This document shows positions 35,011 to 45,779 of a stretch of DNA of 64,000 nt, piece by piece (the first letter of the stretch is position 1; every line of letters begins with the position of its first letter). Source of the stretch: Neostapfia colusana (taxonomy: Eukaryota > Streptophyta > Magnoliopsida > Poales > Poaceae). A model generated the notes under the pieces. The model did no database searches. It saw only the letters and a list, made by a program, of their open reading frames with translations, and was not told where the DNA came from. The stretch covers positions 56,829,671-56,893,670 of the forward strand of contig JASWHV010000008.1 of assembly GCA_030760725.1 (NCBI GenBank). Direction: 5' to 3'. The position numbers were made by a program, and so were the translations under genes.

Positions 35011-35955
35011 CTACTCGGAGTAGAACTCGACCTCCTGTGGGTCGTCCTCCTCCGGTACCTCTGCTGGTGGTTCTGGATCTACCACCTCTTCTCCCATCCC
35101 GGGTTCTCCCATTGCTGGAAGACCCAAGACCACCGGTATGCCCAATACCGGAGGTACGAGGTCCTGCAAAGCATGCACCTCGTCCATAGCCTGGTTGTAA
35201 TCTTCTTCCCAGCCTTGCCCTTCCTCAATAGCGTCGTCCCGCTCTTGAGTAAGTTCCTCATTCTGCTGGGTCAGATTCTGTACCAGTTCTTGCAACGCCG
35301 CGATGTCGACACGGCTTTTCCTCTTCGCCTTCTTCAGACGATGCAACTGATTGTGTTGTTCATTCAGTCGCTTGATCGTCGGAAGGAGCACATTGCGGAG
35401 TGCGCTGTGATCACTCTCGAAATGGTCTTCACGGCTTGTGCTCTCCTTGAGCTTGGTGGCGAGATGCTCCGTATGAACAGCTTGGCTGTCCATCACAGCG
35501 TTTCCTGCCCTCATCTGGAGGCTGAGATTTGCCTCCGCGGGGTTGTACCTTGGACAACTCGGATCTGTTGCCTCCCGGTACCTCTCTTCCCACACATGCT
35601 GAGCCCGTCCCTCCACCGGAACGAGCGCGTATGGAGTGCCCTCCATAGCCTGCACGTGTAGTTGGCAGAAACGTGACATAGTGTCACGGGCTGCCACTTG
35701 CCACATTCCTTCTGGTTGTCTCCCTCTCACCGTGACGGTGAACGGCACCCAACCGGGTGGCATAGGTCCTGCGGGGACCTCGACATGGATCGTCCACGTC
35801 TTGTTCCCCTCTTCGCCTTCTTTATTGGCGAAGTACTGCGGCATCTGGTTGTACCCAAAATATTGGAGCATTTGCCACAATGCTTCCGGGTAGCCGCTAC
35901 GGTGAGAACAGTGGGACACCACCCATCCGTTCTCCAATTGCTTATCTACTGTGAT
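35011..35955 (-). CDS. extra ORF upstream of gag in G2 (orf0-like), coiled-coil protein
   Basis: The ORF is uninterrupted, with 308 residues from the first Met at 35937. The frame stays open a few codons further to 35955 (ITVDKQLENGWVVSHC). There it meets a splice-acceptor-like aatatatttttacag, so the first Met may not be the true start. The N-terminal part is rich in Trp, Tyr and Pro (YPEALWQMLQYFGYNQM; PPGWVPFTVTVRGR). A predicted coiled coil spans about residues 170-255 (NEQHNQLHRLKKAKRK; LVQNLTQQNEELTQERDD). The tail is acidic (EEDDPQEVEFYSE). It lies between the leader and gag, on the element strand, and lacks gag, knuckle or enzymatic motifs. I recall orf0-type genes in some rice gypsy elements; homology to those is untested. 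Confidence 0.8.
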   Translation of the reverse strand: MTVDKQLENGWVVSHCSHRSGYPEALWQMLQYFGYNQMPQYFANKEGEEGNKTWTIHVEVPAGPMPPGWVPFTVTVRGRQPEGMWQVAARDTMSRFCQLHVQAMEGTPYALVPVEGRAQHVWEERYREATDPSCPRYNPAEANLSLQMRAGNAVMDSQAVHTEHLATKLKESTSREDHFESDHSALRNVLLPTIKRLNEQHNQLHRLKKAKRKSRVDIAALQELVQNLTQQNEELTQERDDAIEEGQGWEEDYNQAMDEVHALQDLVPPVLGIPVVLGLPAMGEPGMGEEVVDPEPPAEVPEEDDPQEVEFYSE

Positions 35956-37429
35956 CTGTAAAAATATATTTGAGGAATGTCAAATATTTATTTAAACAGT
36001 AAACCTCTGAGTTATAACATAAAACATGTCATTGAACCCATAAAACTTGGAAACATAGTTCAAATTTTAAACAAATTTGACTGCTGATCTGCTGTTCCCA
36101 TGACAGCCCTGACCAGTTTCTTTTTCAACCTGATTTAGGCCATGTTAAAGGCAAAACCAGTTCTGGAGCTCAACATCAAAGTTAAAGCTAACTTCAATAG
36201 CTTTCCATAAAGTATTTGCTTGGCCTAAGATCTGTCCTGGTTCAAAAGTTATGAGATGTCAAAGTTAGCAGAATTTCTGGAAACAATTGGACAGCACCTC
36301 CCTGCTTTAGGTACTGATTTAATCCAAGAATTCCAGTTAATTCTGTTCCTAATATTACAAAACTTTCTGTTACAAAGTTGTAACCCATCTCATAAGCTTT
36401 CCATAACTACCTCATTTTCTATTTTTGGACTTTTAAGCAGGAAGTTATGCTTAATTTACAGAGAGTTTACAGAGAGTCTTTGTTCTGTCCTGTTTTCGGG
36501 ACAGTTTCAACTCTACTGCATTTTTCGATTGGTTAAGGGATGAAACACCTCTGGACCTCAACAGAAAAGTTGTAAAGATCTTCCAAAGCTTTCCAGAAAT
36601 GTATCATATGAACCCAACCTTGAAAGAACTCAACCCTGATTAACTCCAGCCTTAATTCAGCTGAAAACAGAGTGCTCCGTCCTTAACAACCTATAAGTTG
36701 AAAATTTGATAACTTTGAATATCCTGTTCAAGGGAAGGAGTTACATCAGGTTTTAGTGCTTTGGATCAAAACCTTCAAGTTTTAAAATGAAGTTGTTCAT
36801 TTAGTGGGGTGTGACGTCGATGCGTCACCAAATTATGTCGGTACTACGTCCTCACAAAGAAAACCTATACCGTACTTAGCCGGCTTCGTTACTTCAGTGG
36901 CACTAAACGTCACTCGCATACGGATGCTACACGTCTACCGTTTCCTGGTCAGGCTACCTGAAGAAACTCAAACAATCATCAGACTCGGCTGCACACCGAG
37001 CCCGGAATCCATACAGTTCGTACAACCGGCCGTCATCACTCGCCCGGATGTTCTCAAGCCAAACACGCCTTGAGTTACGTGTTCACGTTTCAGACCACGT
37101 GACGGGGTCTCCCAAGTTCCACCACGCACGCCAGAGATAGACGTTGCTCGAATACCCCAAACGATATGAAGAGTCGTAGAGGATATCAAAGCGAGTCGGG
37201 TTACCTGCCACCCGTGGGGCTCCACCCTTCAGCTTGTGCGCACTGGTGGACAGCGCTTACGTGTACCCCCAAGACATAAATGTCCCGAGATACACGATTT
37301 TCCGACATAAACAAATAGGTTAATATGTCACTTTCTATATGCTAATAACATCCTTATACGAGCTACTAACTCGTTCCTCACTGGATTTTTGAAAAAGAAG
37401 ACCTTTGTACTGTGTTAAACCTCAAGCGA
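35956..37429 (-). other. 5' leader of G2, probable intron
   Basis: About 1.5 kb between the primer-binding site and the extra ORF without a long ORF. On the element strand a donor-like ggcag/gtaacc occurs at 37205/37204. Acceptor-like sites occur before the extra ORF (35956) and before gag (34741). Alternative splicing of one leader to either ORF would explain the arrangement. This is inference from motifs only. Confidence 0.5.
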
Positions 37430-37441
37430 GCTCTGATACCA
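37430..37441 (-). other. primer-binding site of G2
   Basis: gctctgatacca on the plus strand is tggtatcagagc on the element strand, complementary to initiator methionine tRNA. Four bases separate it from the LTR at 37446. Confidence 0.9.
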
Positions 37442-37445
37442 ATGC

Positions 37446-40400
37446 TGACACGACCCCAAGGTCCTGTCGAGCCAGGATCACGCTGAGGGGTGCTGCGTTG
37501 CACAGCACCGGATAACACACGTCAAAGGTACAAAGCGGAAGCGAAATTTTATTACATAAACAGGTTTATGAACATGTTTACATCAAAATAAGTTTAGTCT
37601 ACACTCGCGGGCGTAGACTACGCATCAAGTCCACGTTCAGCCCTTGAACGTGTCCTTGCTAGCACACACGCACACTAACTCTGCGGCGTGCACGACTCCC
37701 ACTCGACGGGGTTCCCTTCCTGAGGTTCCGTCTCCTCTTCGGGAGTCCCTTCCTCATAGAACCCTGCAAAAGCTTCAAACACAAGCAGTGAGCACGAAGG
37801 CTCAGCAAGTCTGACCCGTCTCACCTAAACATGGAACTTCTAAATGAGGGGTGGTGAGTTACATGAGGTAAAAATCATTTGCAAGGACTCGCCTAATTAG
37901 TAAAACCTTACTTTCACGTTTTAGCAGCAGATTGTGGAGAACCTTACGCGAAGGCACATGAGAGAGCCGCAATCAAACAAGAAACGCATTTCTCTCATGT
38001 ACTTTGCCCAAAGTTAAAATGAACTTTAGTTAGCTCTAAGCTACAACAAACCATTAACAAGCAAAGTCCATCATTCAATCAGCAACATTTTAACATGTAA
38101 CTAGCCTGTTCTTTCTACGTCACGGTACAGTGAACAAGTGGTACTCACGGTACAGTGAACAACCCGTCATGTACGCCCGTACTCGATGTTGCCTACAACA
38201 ACCATCACGGACGTCGTACGCAACCACCTTTCGCCCGTCATCTAAATATTGAACCGGTCCCATCGTCCCGAGCAAGAGGTCTCTGCACGCGCATCTCCGT
38301 GCCGCCAGCCGATTTACACCTCAAGCTCTCAACCTACCCTCTGAACGACGGGCAATGCCTCAATACCCAGCTACCCGAGTTACATCGGTTTCCCGGTTCC
38401 CATATGGCCGGTAGGTCTTCGGTACTGTTCTAGCTTGTTCAACAGGCCCGCACACGGCTCGATCCTCAATCGACACAAGCGGAGCTATAGCACACAGGCC
38501 CCAAAGTCCTGCTTCCCTTACTCTCCGCTTGGTCTCATTTTCTTGCCATGTGTTTCATGTGCTATCACTACCCGAGTCGAGTGCCTCTAGCCTATGCTTG
38601 CGAGTAGTTCCAACTACTCGACTTGTACCGAATCCTATTCTATCATAGCAATGCAGTAGCTAACGGGGTTTGCAATCCTAAACCCAACCCATGGTTCTCT
38701 TGGCTATGCAGTGGGGCTTCCAAACAAGACTCTAATGCAAAGAATAAAGTAAACAAGTATGTGCTCAAAACAATAAACATTTGTAAAAAGGTTAATGCAA
38801 ACCGGGGCTTGCCTTGCTGCTTTTGGTCGTAGGCTAGCTACTCCTCCGGAGTTACGAAGTCTAGGACTTCGGGTTCCTCCTCGACCTTAGCGACTACATG
38901 ATAGAAACAATATATATATTAATTTAAATGCAGTTGTATTTACTTTTAATCTTGTGAAGTCTATAACTCTTACTAGACAAGCCTAATGACTGTGAAACTT
39001 TTACTGTGGCTTGGTTACAACCTAAATAGAAACTTGGTCAAGTTTTAGTTGCAGTCAAGCTCATTTGAGCCCTCCACAATTAATTATGTACTTGACCTTA
39101 ATTGAAGGCTTTTAGGGTGTTCTAAGGATTTTCATGAAATAAACTATGACTTTCTGAAAACTAGATTTTCAGAGGGTTCTAATGGAGTTGGTCTCACTTA
39201 ATTTGAAGGTTCCTAGCTAAAGATATGAGCTAAACAATTTCAGAGAAAATTCTGAAAATGTTTCTGGACATTTTTCTATTTTCTCTGGAACAGTTTCACT
39301 AATCACACCATTAGGTGGATCAAATGAGCTCAAATTGATCTGAAATTTTTATGGTAGTTCCGGGATATTTTGGTGAACATCCCAGCAAAGTTTCAGGATT
39401 TTCCTCCACAGGATTCTCCAGTTAAAATTCCAAACAGTTTAAAATTTGAGGAATTAATTCTGGAAAAATAAGGAATTTCATGAAGTGAAACTTGATTTGC
39501 TGGAAAGTACTCAGAGAGCTGAATCCAGCAAAACTTGGTTCACTCGATTTGGAGCTTTCTAGCCAAAGTTATGAGGATTTGAAGTTTGAAGGAAATCTAA
39601 AAATCAGGGAAAAGTTTAAACTTGCGCGTGGGCCTAGGGGACACGCGTCGCACGTCGAGGCGACATCACACCGCGGCCCACAAGGATTTTGCGCGCCAGA
39701 ACACCTAATCCCGGCCGCAGCCCGATCCCGATTCAAAATATCGGCCGCTGACAGCTGGGGTCTACCCCTTTCTTCAACCTCGCGACGCCCGCGCTCCACC
39801 GCCGAGGGACCTCGCCGGAGAGCTCGCCGCCGGCTTCTGTACAGCTCGAAACTTCACGATTTTGGCCGCCCGTGCCTACTTTCACTTGGGGAACAGGATT
39901 CCGGGGTCAGCTGCTCATGACAATGGCCGGTGCATGGTCGGCGACGAGCCGCCACCTCGGAAAAACTTCGGCCATGTCGGCTGACTTCCCTAGCACCTCA
40001 ACTACTCGAGGAACCGGTTGGGAAGCATCAGTGGACCTCAGGGAAGGTCGACATGAGCTCGAGGCAGCTCGGGGAAGGCCCGAAGTAGGTCCTCACTGTG
40101 CGCCCGATGCCTCCCGTTTACTCCGCCATTGGTAAACCTCGAATTACGCAAGGTACAGAGGTTCTCCGGCCAAGGGTTGTGAAGTCAACTTGTGCGTTAC
40201 CGTGTCTAGTTTGTGTGAGAGCGGATTGAGGCCCTCTAATCCTTTCTAGAGCACGAATTCGACAGAATCGCAGCCGAGGGTCGTGCTGCACACAAAAAGG
40301 GGAAATTTGGAAATTCGCCGCCGGTGAGCAACCACTCGAGCTGTGGCTCGGGGTGAGCAGCACCGGTCACCAGCGCGTCCAAGGGTGCCATGGTTCGGGC

Positions 40401-41448
40401 ATGACAACGCCCTGGCTGGGCTGTCCATGGAAGCCCGAGGTGCGGCGGTTCTAAGTCACCGAATTGATCTTTTGGCACAGCCGATATCAATCGGTTTCTA
40501 CTGAATTCTAGCAGCGGGGAAGACGGAGGAAGGTCTCTAGTACCTTGCTGGGGCTCTGGAGGGGACGGAGGAAGCTGTGATCGGCGCTCTCCGATTGATT
40601 CCGAGCTGCGGAAAGTTTCGGCCGGCGCTGAGTTCTTGCGGGGAAGAAACGGCGATGCTTCGGCCGAGGAGGGGGGGGAAAACGCCTTAAGAAGGCTCTG
40701 AACCGCCTCACGCCCGCGCGTGGCCAAGCAGCTGCTGGCGCGGCGGTTCCCCTCGGTGGCGATCGCAGCGGCGGCCCGGTTAACCGAGTGAGAGAATTTC
40801 AGTCGGTTTGAGTTGAAGTGGTGGCTGACATGTGGGTCCCACTTCCAGTTTTAACCTCTGAAATTTACTCCTAATCACTGTTGTAAACAGTGAGCCCCAT
40901 AGTACCCCTGGTAATTCAAATTATACACCCATGAGCCATTTGAATTGATCAAAATTCAAATGAGGTTTGGTTTGAATGAATTTCAGCACAAGTTCAGTTT
41001 GAAATTCAAATAAAGTTTGAATTTCCCCCACTTAGCTCATGTCAAGATCAACTCCAAATGGAGTGAAAATTGGTGTGTGAGCTCACAAAAATGTGCTGAG
41101 TAAGAATATGCCTCCCACTTTTAAATTCATGGGATAAAAACAGTTTGAATTCGAATATGGTTTCAAACTGCCCTCTTTCTAACTATACCCAAAATGACCT
41201 CAAAAAGGTTGTGAATTTGGGTGAAACTTGGCATGGACATTCTTAGCAATGTGTAGGAGTTTTCATATGTCCAGCCCACCTATATCACATGTGGGAAATA
41301 CCACTTTTGCAATATGTGAGGTTGTTCTCCAATGAGCATGTTGATGGTGGTTACTTGCTCTTCATTTGTGTTCATCATCTTTCCTCAAATGAGGTGTGTG
41401 GTGTGGTGATAAACACTTCAAATGTTGCCAAAAACTGAGGCCCTTACA
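37446..41448 (-). repeat. 5' LTR of G2, 4003 bp
   Basis: Same termini as 26061-30105. It has a deletion of roughly 50 bp near 38145, where the text jumps from gtactcacggtacagtgaac to aacccgtc. Otherwise it is nearly identical to the 3' LTR. Confidence 0.95.
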
Positions 41449-42604
41449 GCAACCACCCGGATTTGAGGACGATAAGTATCATAACCATGTCTTTAAACTT
41501 CGGAAAGCCCTCTGTGGCCTCAAACAAGCTCCTAGAGCTTGGTATGAGTGTCTTAGAGATTTTCTTATTAAAAATGGTTTCAGGATAGGAAAAGCCGACT
41601 ATACACTCTTCACTAAGCATTTTAACGATGATTTATTCGTGTGCCAAATATATGTCGATGGCATTATATTTGGTTCTACTAACAAAGCTTTTTGTGATGA
41701 GTTTTCAAAGATAATGATTGAAAGGTTTGAGATGTCAATGATGGAGGAATTGAAGTTCTTCCTAGGATTCCAAGTCAAACAACTCAAGGAAGGAATGTTT
41801 ATAAGTCAAACCAAGTATACTCAAGACATACTTAAGAGGTTTGACATGGACAAAGCCAAACCCATCAAGACTCCCATGGGAACCAACGGACATCTTGACC
41901 TTAATGAAGATGGTCCAAGTGTGGACCAAAAGGTATTTCGTTCTATGATAGGCTCTTTGCTTTACCTTTTGTGCATCTAGGCCCAACATAATGCTTAGTG
42001 TGTGTATGTGTGAACGGTTCCAAGCCGCTCCTAAGGAGTGTAACTTGACGGCCGTTAAGCGGATTCTTTGATATTTGATTCACACTCCTAACCTAGGACT
42101 TTGGTATCCCAAGGGATCCAAGTTCAATCTCATTGGATACTTCGATGCCGATTATGCCGGTTATATGGTAGATAGGAAGAGCACGTCAGGGACTTGTCAA
42201 TTTCTTGGTAGGTCCTTGGTTTTGTGGTCTTCAAAGAAACAAAACTCCATTGCCTTATCCACAGCCGAAGCGAGTACGTCGCAGCCGGGAGTTGTTGTGC
42301 ACAACTCCTATGGATGCGACAAACTCTTAGGGACTATGGTTACACTTTGAGCCATATTCCACTCTTATGTGACAATGAGAGTGCCATCAAGATTGCTCAC
42401 AATCCCGTGGAGCATTCTAGAACCAAACATATTGATATCCGTCACCATTTCCTGAGAGATCACTCTATCAAGAGAGATATAGTTATCTCTCATGTTAGGA
42501 GTGAGAAGCAATTGGTGGACATCTTCACAAAATCCCTTGATGAGAAACACTTTTGTGACCTAAGGAGTGAAATAAATATCCTAGATTCTCGAAACGTTGC
42601 TTGA
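41449..42604 (+). pseudogene. RT 3' half and RNase H of S1
   Basis: It resumes the RT cut at 26060 (QPPGFEDDKY; RKALCGLKQAPRAWYE). The catalytic motif reads QIYVDGIIFGS, with Gly in place of the second Asp, so polymerase activity should be lost. LKFFLGFQVKQLKEGMFIS and DKAKPIKTPMGTNG follow. Stops from about 41980 break the connection. RNase H continues with FDADYAGYMVDRKSTSG and, after a frameshift near 42265, RSEYVAAGSC, LLCDNESAIKIAHNPVEH and ARTKHIDIRHHF-type residues (here SRTKHIDIRHHF). The stop codon is at 42602. Confidence 0.94.
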
Positions 42605-43549
42605 AGTGTGCACATCTGTTTGTTGCTTGTTTATAAACTTAAAAAATCGCATGTTTTCAATATACTACCCTAATCTCTCTTACTCTATGAAAACTATGTT
42701 CAAAAGGACTCTTTGTCAAATATGGTCATTGTTTGTTTGATGTATGCTTACTGACCATGTTTGCCAAAGATATTTACAAAAACTTGTCCAAAAGGATCAT
42801 ATTCTTGAGCTAAAATTCAAATTATATGAATTTCAGCATGTAGCCGGACTAGTCCGCCCATAGGCACGACAAGTCCGGGATATCTAGGTCAGACTTTGCA
42901 GCGGACAAGTCCAAACCGGACTAGTCCGCATGGGAGGCCGGACAAGTCCGGCCCCAGAGAAGTCCGGCTCTGGTCCGCCAACCGGACTTGTCCGGACACC
43001 AAGCCGGACTAGTCCGGCCCCTGGGGACTTAACCTCCCAGGGGCGGCCAGACCTCTCTCTTCACAGACTAGCCCGCTGACACCCTCTCTCAAGCCGTAAG
43101 TGCCCACAAATTGGCGATTTTCGCTTTCCTCCACAAAAAATCTCGTCCAATCCACGGATTGGAGACCTAAGGAGTGCGCAAACCCTTCTCCATGCTTCGT
43201 TGCTCAAGTTTCGACTCCAAATTCATCACATTTGAAGATTTGAAGAGGTATTCTTGACCTAACCAAAATTCCTTCATTTTCTTCATTCTTAGGTCTTTTG
43301 CTAGAAACTTCTTCACAAATGTTGTTTCTAGTGTCAATACGATCGTAGCCTAGGGATATTGCAACTTAATTCAAAGTTTTTGCGAAAAATTATTAGGGTT
43401 AGGGTTCTTCCTGTATAACCCAGACTAGTCCGGTTTTCGGCGGACAAGTCCATTCTCGGGCCCTTTAACGGACAAGTCCGGTTTACACAGGATAAACTCC
43501 AACTTTAGCCATTTTTAGTGAATTCTTTTGCAATATTCCACTTCCTTGA
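42605..43549 (+). other. region between pol and extra ORF of S1, with palindrome clusters
   Basis: Non-coding. Two clusters (42843-43020 and 43425-43490) hold GGACTAGTCC and GGACAAGTCC palindromes like those of U3: three exact TAG forms and five exact TTG/AAG forms by eye. Pyrimidine tracts followed by AG (for example near 43290, and ccttccaag ending near 43572) look like splice acceptors. This may be an internal regulatory or intron region serving the extra ORF. Confidence 0.6.
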
Positions 43550-45330
43550 TCTCTCATCTCTCCCCTTCCAAGCCCCACGGCCAAGGAGGCTCGACAAGCC
43601 CTTCATTGGCGCATTGCCGAAGAGAGGGCGGCAAAGGAGGCCCAAGCGGCTAAAGAAGCTGTCCGTCGAGAGGCAAGAACAAATAAGAAGCATGATCTCG
43701 ACGAGGAGGCACAAATTACCCAAGCCGTTGAAGAATCCTTGAAGGATCAAAGGAGAAAGAAAAGGGTTGAACATGAAGCCCAAAGCTCCTAAGCTGCTAG
43801 TGCCTCAGAGCCCAAGAGGAAGAGGCTGGTCACCTTGGGAGATAAAGAGCGGGAAAAGGAGAAGGAGAAGGAATCCGAGGGTAGAGTTCCTCGTGATCCA
43901 AAGAAGGGCAAGGCTCTACTTCTCGAGGAGCCCAAGAACAAAAAGGCAATTGCCAAAGCACCGACAAACAGAGCAGGAGGGATAATAATAAGGGAGAAAG
44001 GGCAATCGAAGCCTATTGGCCCCTTAAAGATGGTTGCCCCTGGTAGAGACCCAAACCGACAGCCCAACAATCCGGCATTTGTATTCAAAGGAAAGGGGGC
44101 TGAAAAGGAGAGAAGGCTGAGGATGGATAAAGTCTATGACTATGAGAAGCACACAGCCAACCCTAGGTTTTGGTGTGACTTCCACTGCAATTTTTATCGC
44201 TTGGTGTACCTAAAAATGAAGACCCCAGTCGCTCAAGCTCAATGGGTAGATTGGGACTACATGGCCAAAAAGGAGCAAAAAGCCTTTGATGCAGTGATTG
44301 AAGCCGCAGAGCGCCATGGAATCAAGGAAATCATGAGCTTTAAGTATGACTGGAACATTGAGGTAATTGTGCAGTTCTACACCACTGTGTACTTCTCCAC
44401 CTACGGTGACCGGAAAATCACCTGGATGACTCATGGAGAGCAGTACTCAGTCACCTACGAGAGGTTTGCACAGATACTTGGCCTTGAGGAGCACTTGGAT
44501 CATGAGATTATCATTTCCAATCTCAAGGCAGTGGACAGGGATCAACTTGACTATATGTATCCTAGTCAAGTTCACTATGAGGTCGGGATTGCTAGGAACA
44601 TCAAGTCGTTCTATAGCATCCTCAACCGGATTCTGAGGAGGACCATTGCCCCTAAGGATGGAGATGCAGGGGTAATTCAAGGAAACTTAAGGCATCTCCT
44701 CCCCTTAATAGATGGTGAAGAGAAGTTCAACCTTGTTGAGCACATTTATGATGACATCTTCAACATATCTCACACTCCCAACCGCTCATGTGGTTATGCA
44801 CCGTACATCATGTGCCTAATTGAGAAGGTGTCAGGGATAGTCTTTGTAAAGGATGTCACTCATCGACCTCTCCATCCTCAGCAACCCCCCATTTTGCCAG
44901 AACCCTCAAGGAGGAAAAATGCTCAACCTCCTTTTAGCTCAGCGGCCCCTTCTAGCTCAGCGGCTCCCCCATCATCTCCTCCTCCGCAGTCCATGAGCGG
45001 ATTCTTCAAGTGCTTCAACGCACTTTTGGCCTCTTATCGGCATGTGGAGGTTCGGACTCGACGCATGGAGAGGCGTCAGGAGAAGTACCTCAAGGCTGTG
45101 TGTGACAAGCTTGAGGCACCCATGTCTCCCCCTAAGGAGAGTGATGGGGAACTCACTCCATATACATAGTTCACTGCTGATGAGCTCACCCAATTCAGGG
45201 AAGATGGAAGCTCCTCTAGGGCCGTGCCTCCATCCACCGCCGCCAACGACAAAGAAGAGGATACATAGGCTACGGAGAGCGATGAAAATGGCGACAAAGA
45301 CGAAGATGAAGAGGATGACGAGTAGACTTA
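43550..45330 (+). pseudogene. extra ORF downstream of pol in S1
   Basis: The frame is open from 43550 without an ATG. It reads TAKEARQALHWRIAEERAAK as an Ala/Glu/Lys-rich helix and meets TAA at 43790-43792. It continues open to TAG at 45167-45169 and then over a further TAG near 45270 to 45330. A basic region comes first (about 43800-44100), then a globular part (WCDFHCNFYRLVYLKMKT; VIVQFYTTVYFSTYGDRKI; RFAQILGLEEHL; NIKSFYSILNRILRRTIAPK; CGYAPYIMCLIEKV), a Ser/Pro-rich linker and an acidic tail. The globular part resembles the grass putative plant transposon protein type of domain. I see no signal peptide or membrane segment, so I do not call it an envelope gene. Function unknown. Confidence 0.75.
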
Positions 45331-45766
45331 GGCGTATCCTCCTTCCTCTTTTCCTTTTTGGTGCCTTGATGCCAAAGGGGGAGAGATGGGAAAAGGATGT
45401 CCTTTCTTTTTATCATCTTCTAGTCTTGTAATAGATCCTTTGGACATTTATGTTTTGGACATGACTATCTTGTAATAGATCCTTAGACATGGCTATTTAT
45501 GTTTTATGCATGACTATCTTTTGTGTAACACTACGTGTTGGATTTTAGGGTTTATATTTGATCATTGTTGCTCCTTGCTATGCTTATTGTATTATCACAT
45601 TTTTTAGCACAACACGTGGGCACCCCACCATAACATGTGAATGTATGTCAATTCCCCTCTTTTACTCTTGCAGACATTCAGGGGGAGTTTTGCATACGTA
45701 CATTTGTTATGAAAATCAAATTTTTTACCTCCTATGTTGTAACTTAATGTGTTGTCATAAATCACC
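45331..45766 (+). other. 3' untranslated region of S1
   Basis: AT-rich, no coding signal. It contains a short direct repeat around 45430 and 45472 (cttgtaatagatcctt and its neighbour). Confidence 0.6.
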
Positions 45767-45779
45767 AAAAGGGGGAGAT
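45767..45779 (+). other. polypurine tract of S1
   Basis: aaaagggggagat immediately precedes the TG of the 3' LTR. Confidence 0.88.

Larger units (their letters stand above)
26061..41448 (-). mobile_element. G2: complete Ty3/gypsy (Tekay-like) retrotransposon, 15,388 bp
   Basis: Two 4-kb LTRs (26061-30105 and 37446-41448) with TG...CA ends bound an internal region holding, on the minus strand, a primer-binding site, a leader, an extra ORF, gag, pol and a polypurine tract. The exact 5-bp duplication gcaac lies at 26056-26060 and 41449-41453. Only 3 differences were counted over the first 190 or so bases of the LTRs, so the insertion looks recent. The pol nevertheless has several single-base indels. 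It belongs to the same family as G1. Confidence 0.97.

Noticed and set aside
35636..35961. Plus-strand ORFs opposite the extra ORF of G2
   Set aside because: They are shadows of the longer minus-strand ORF, which has the orientation and position expected for the element.
9734..37441. tRNA genes suggested by tggtatcagagc motifs
   Set aside because: Each is a 12-14 base primer-binding site next to an LTR, without the rest of a tRNA.
43550..45330. Calling the extra ORF of S1 an envelope gene
   Set aside because: I see no signal peptide, no transmembrane segment and no cysteine pattern of an envelope protein. Position alone is not enough.
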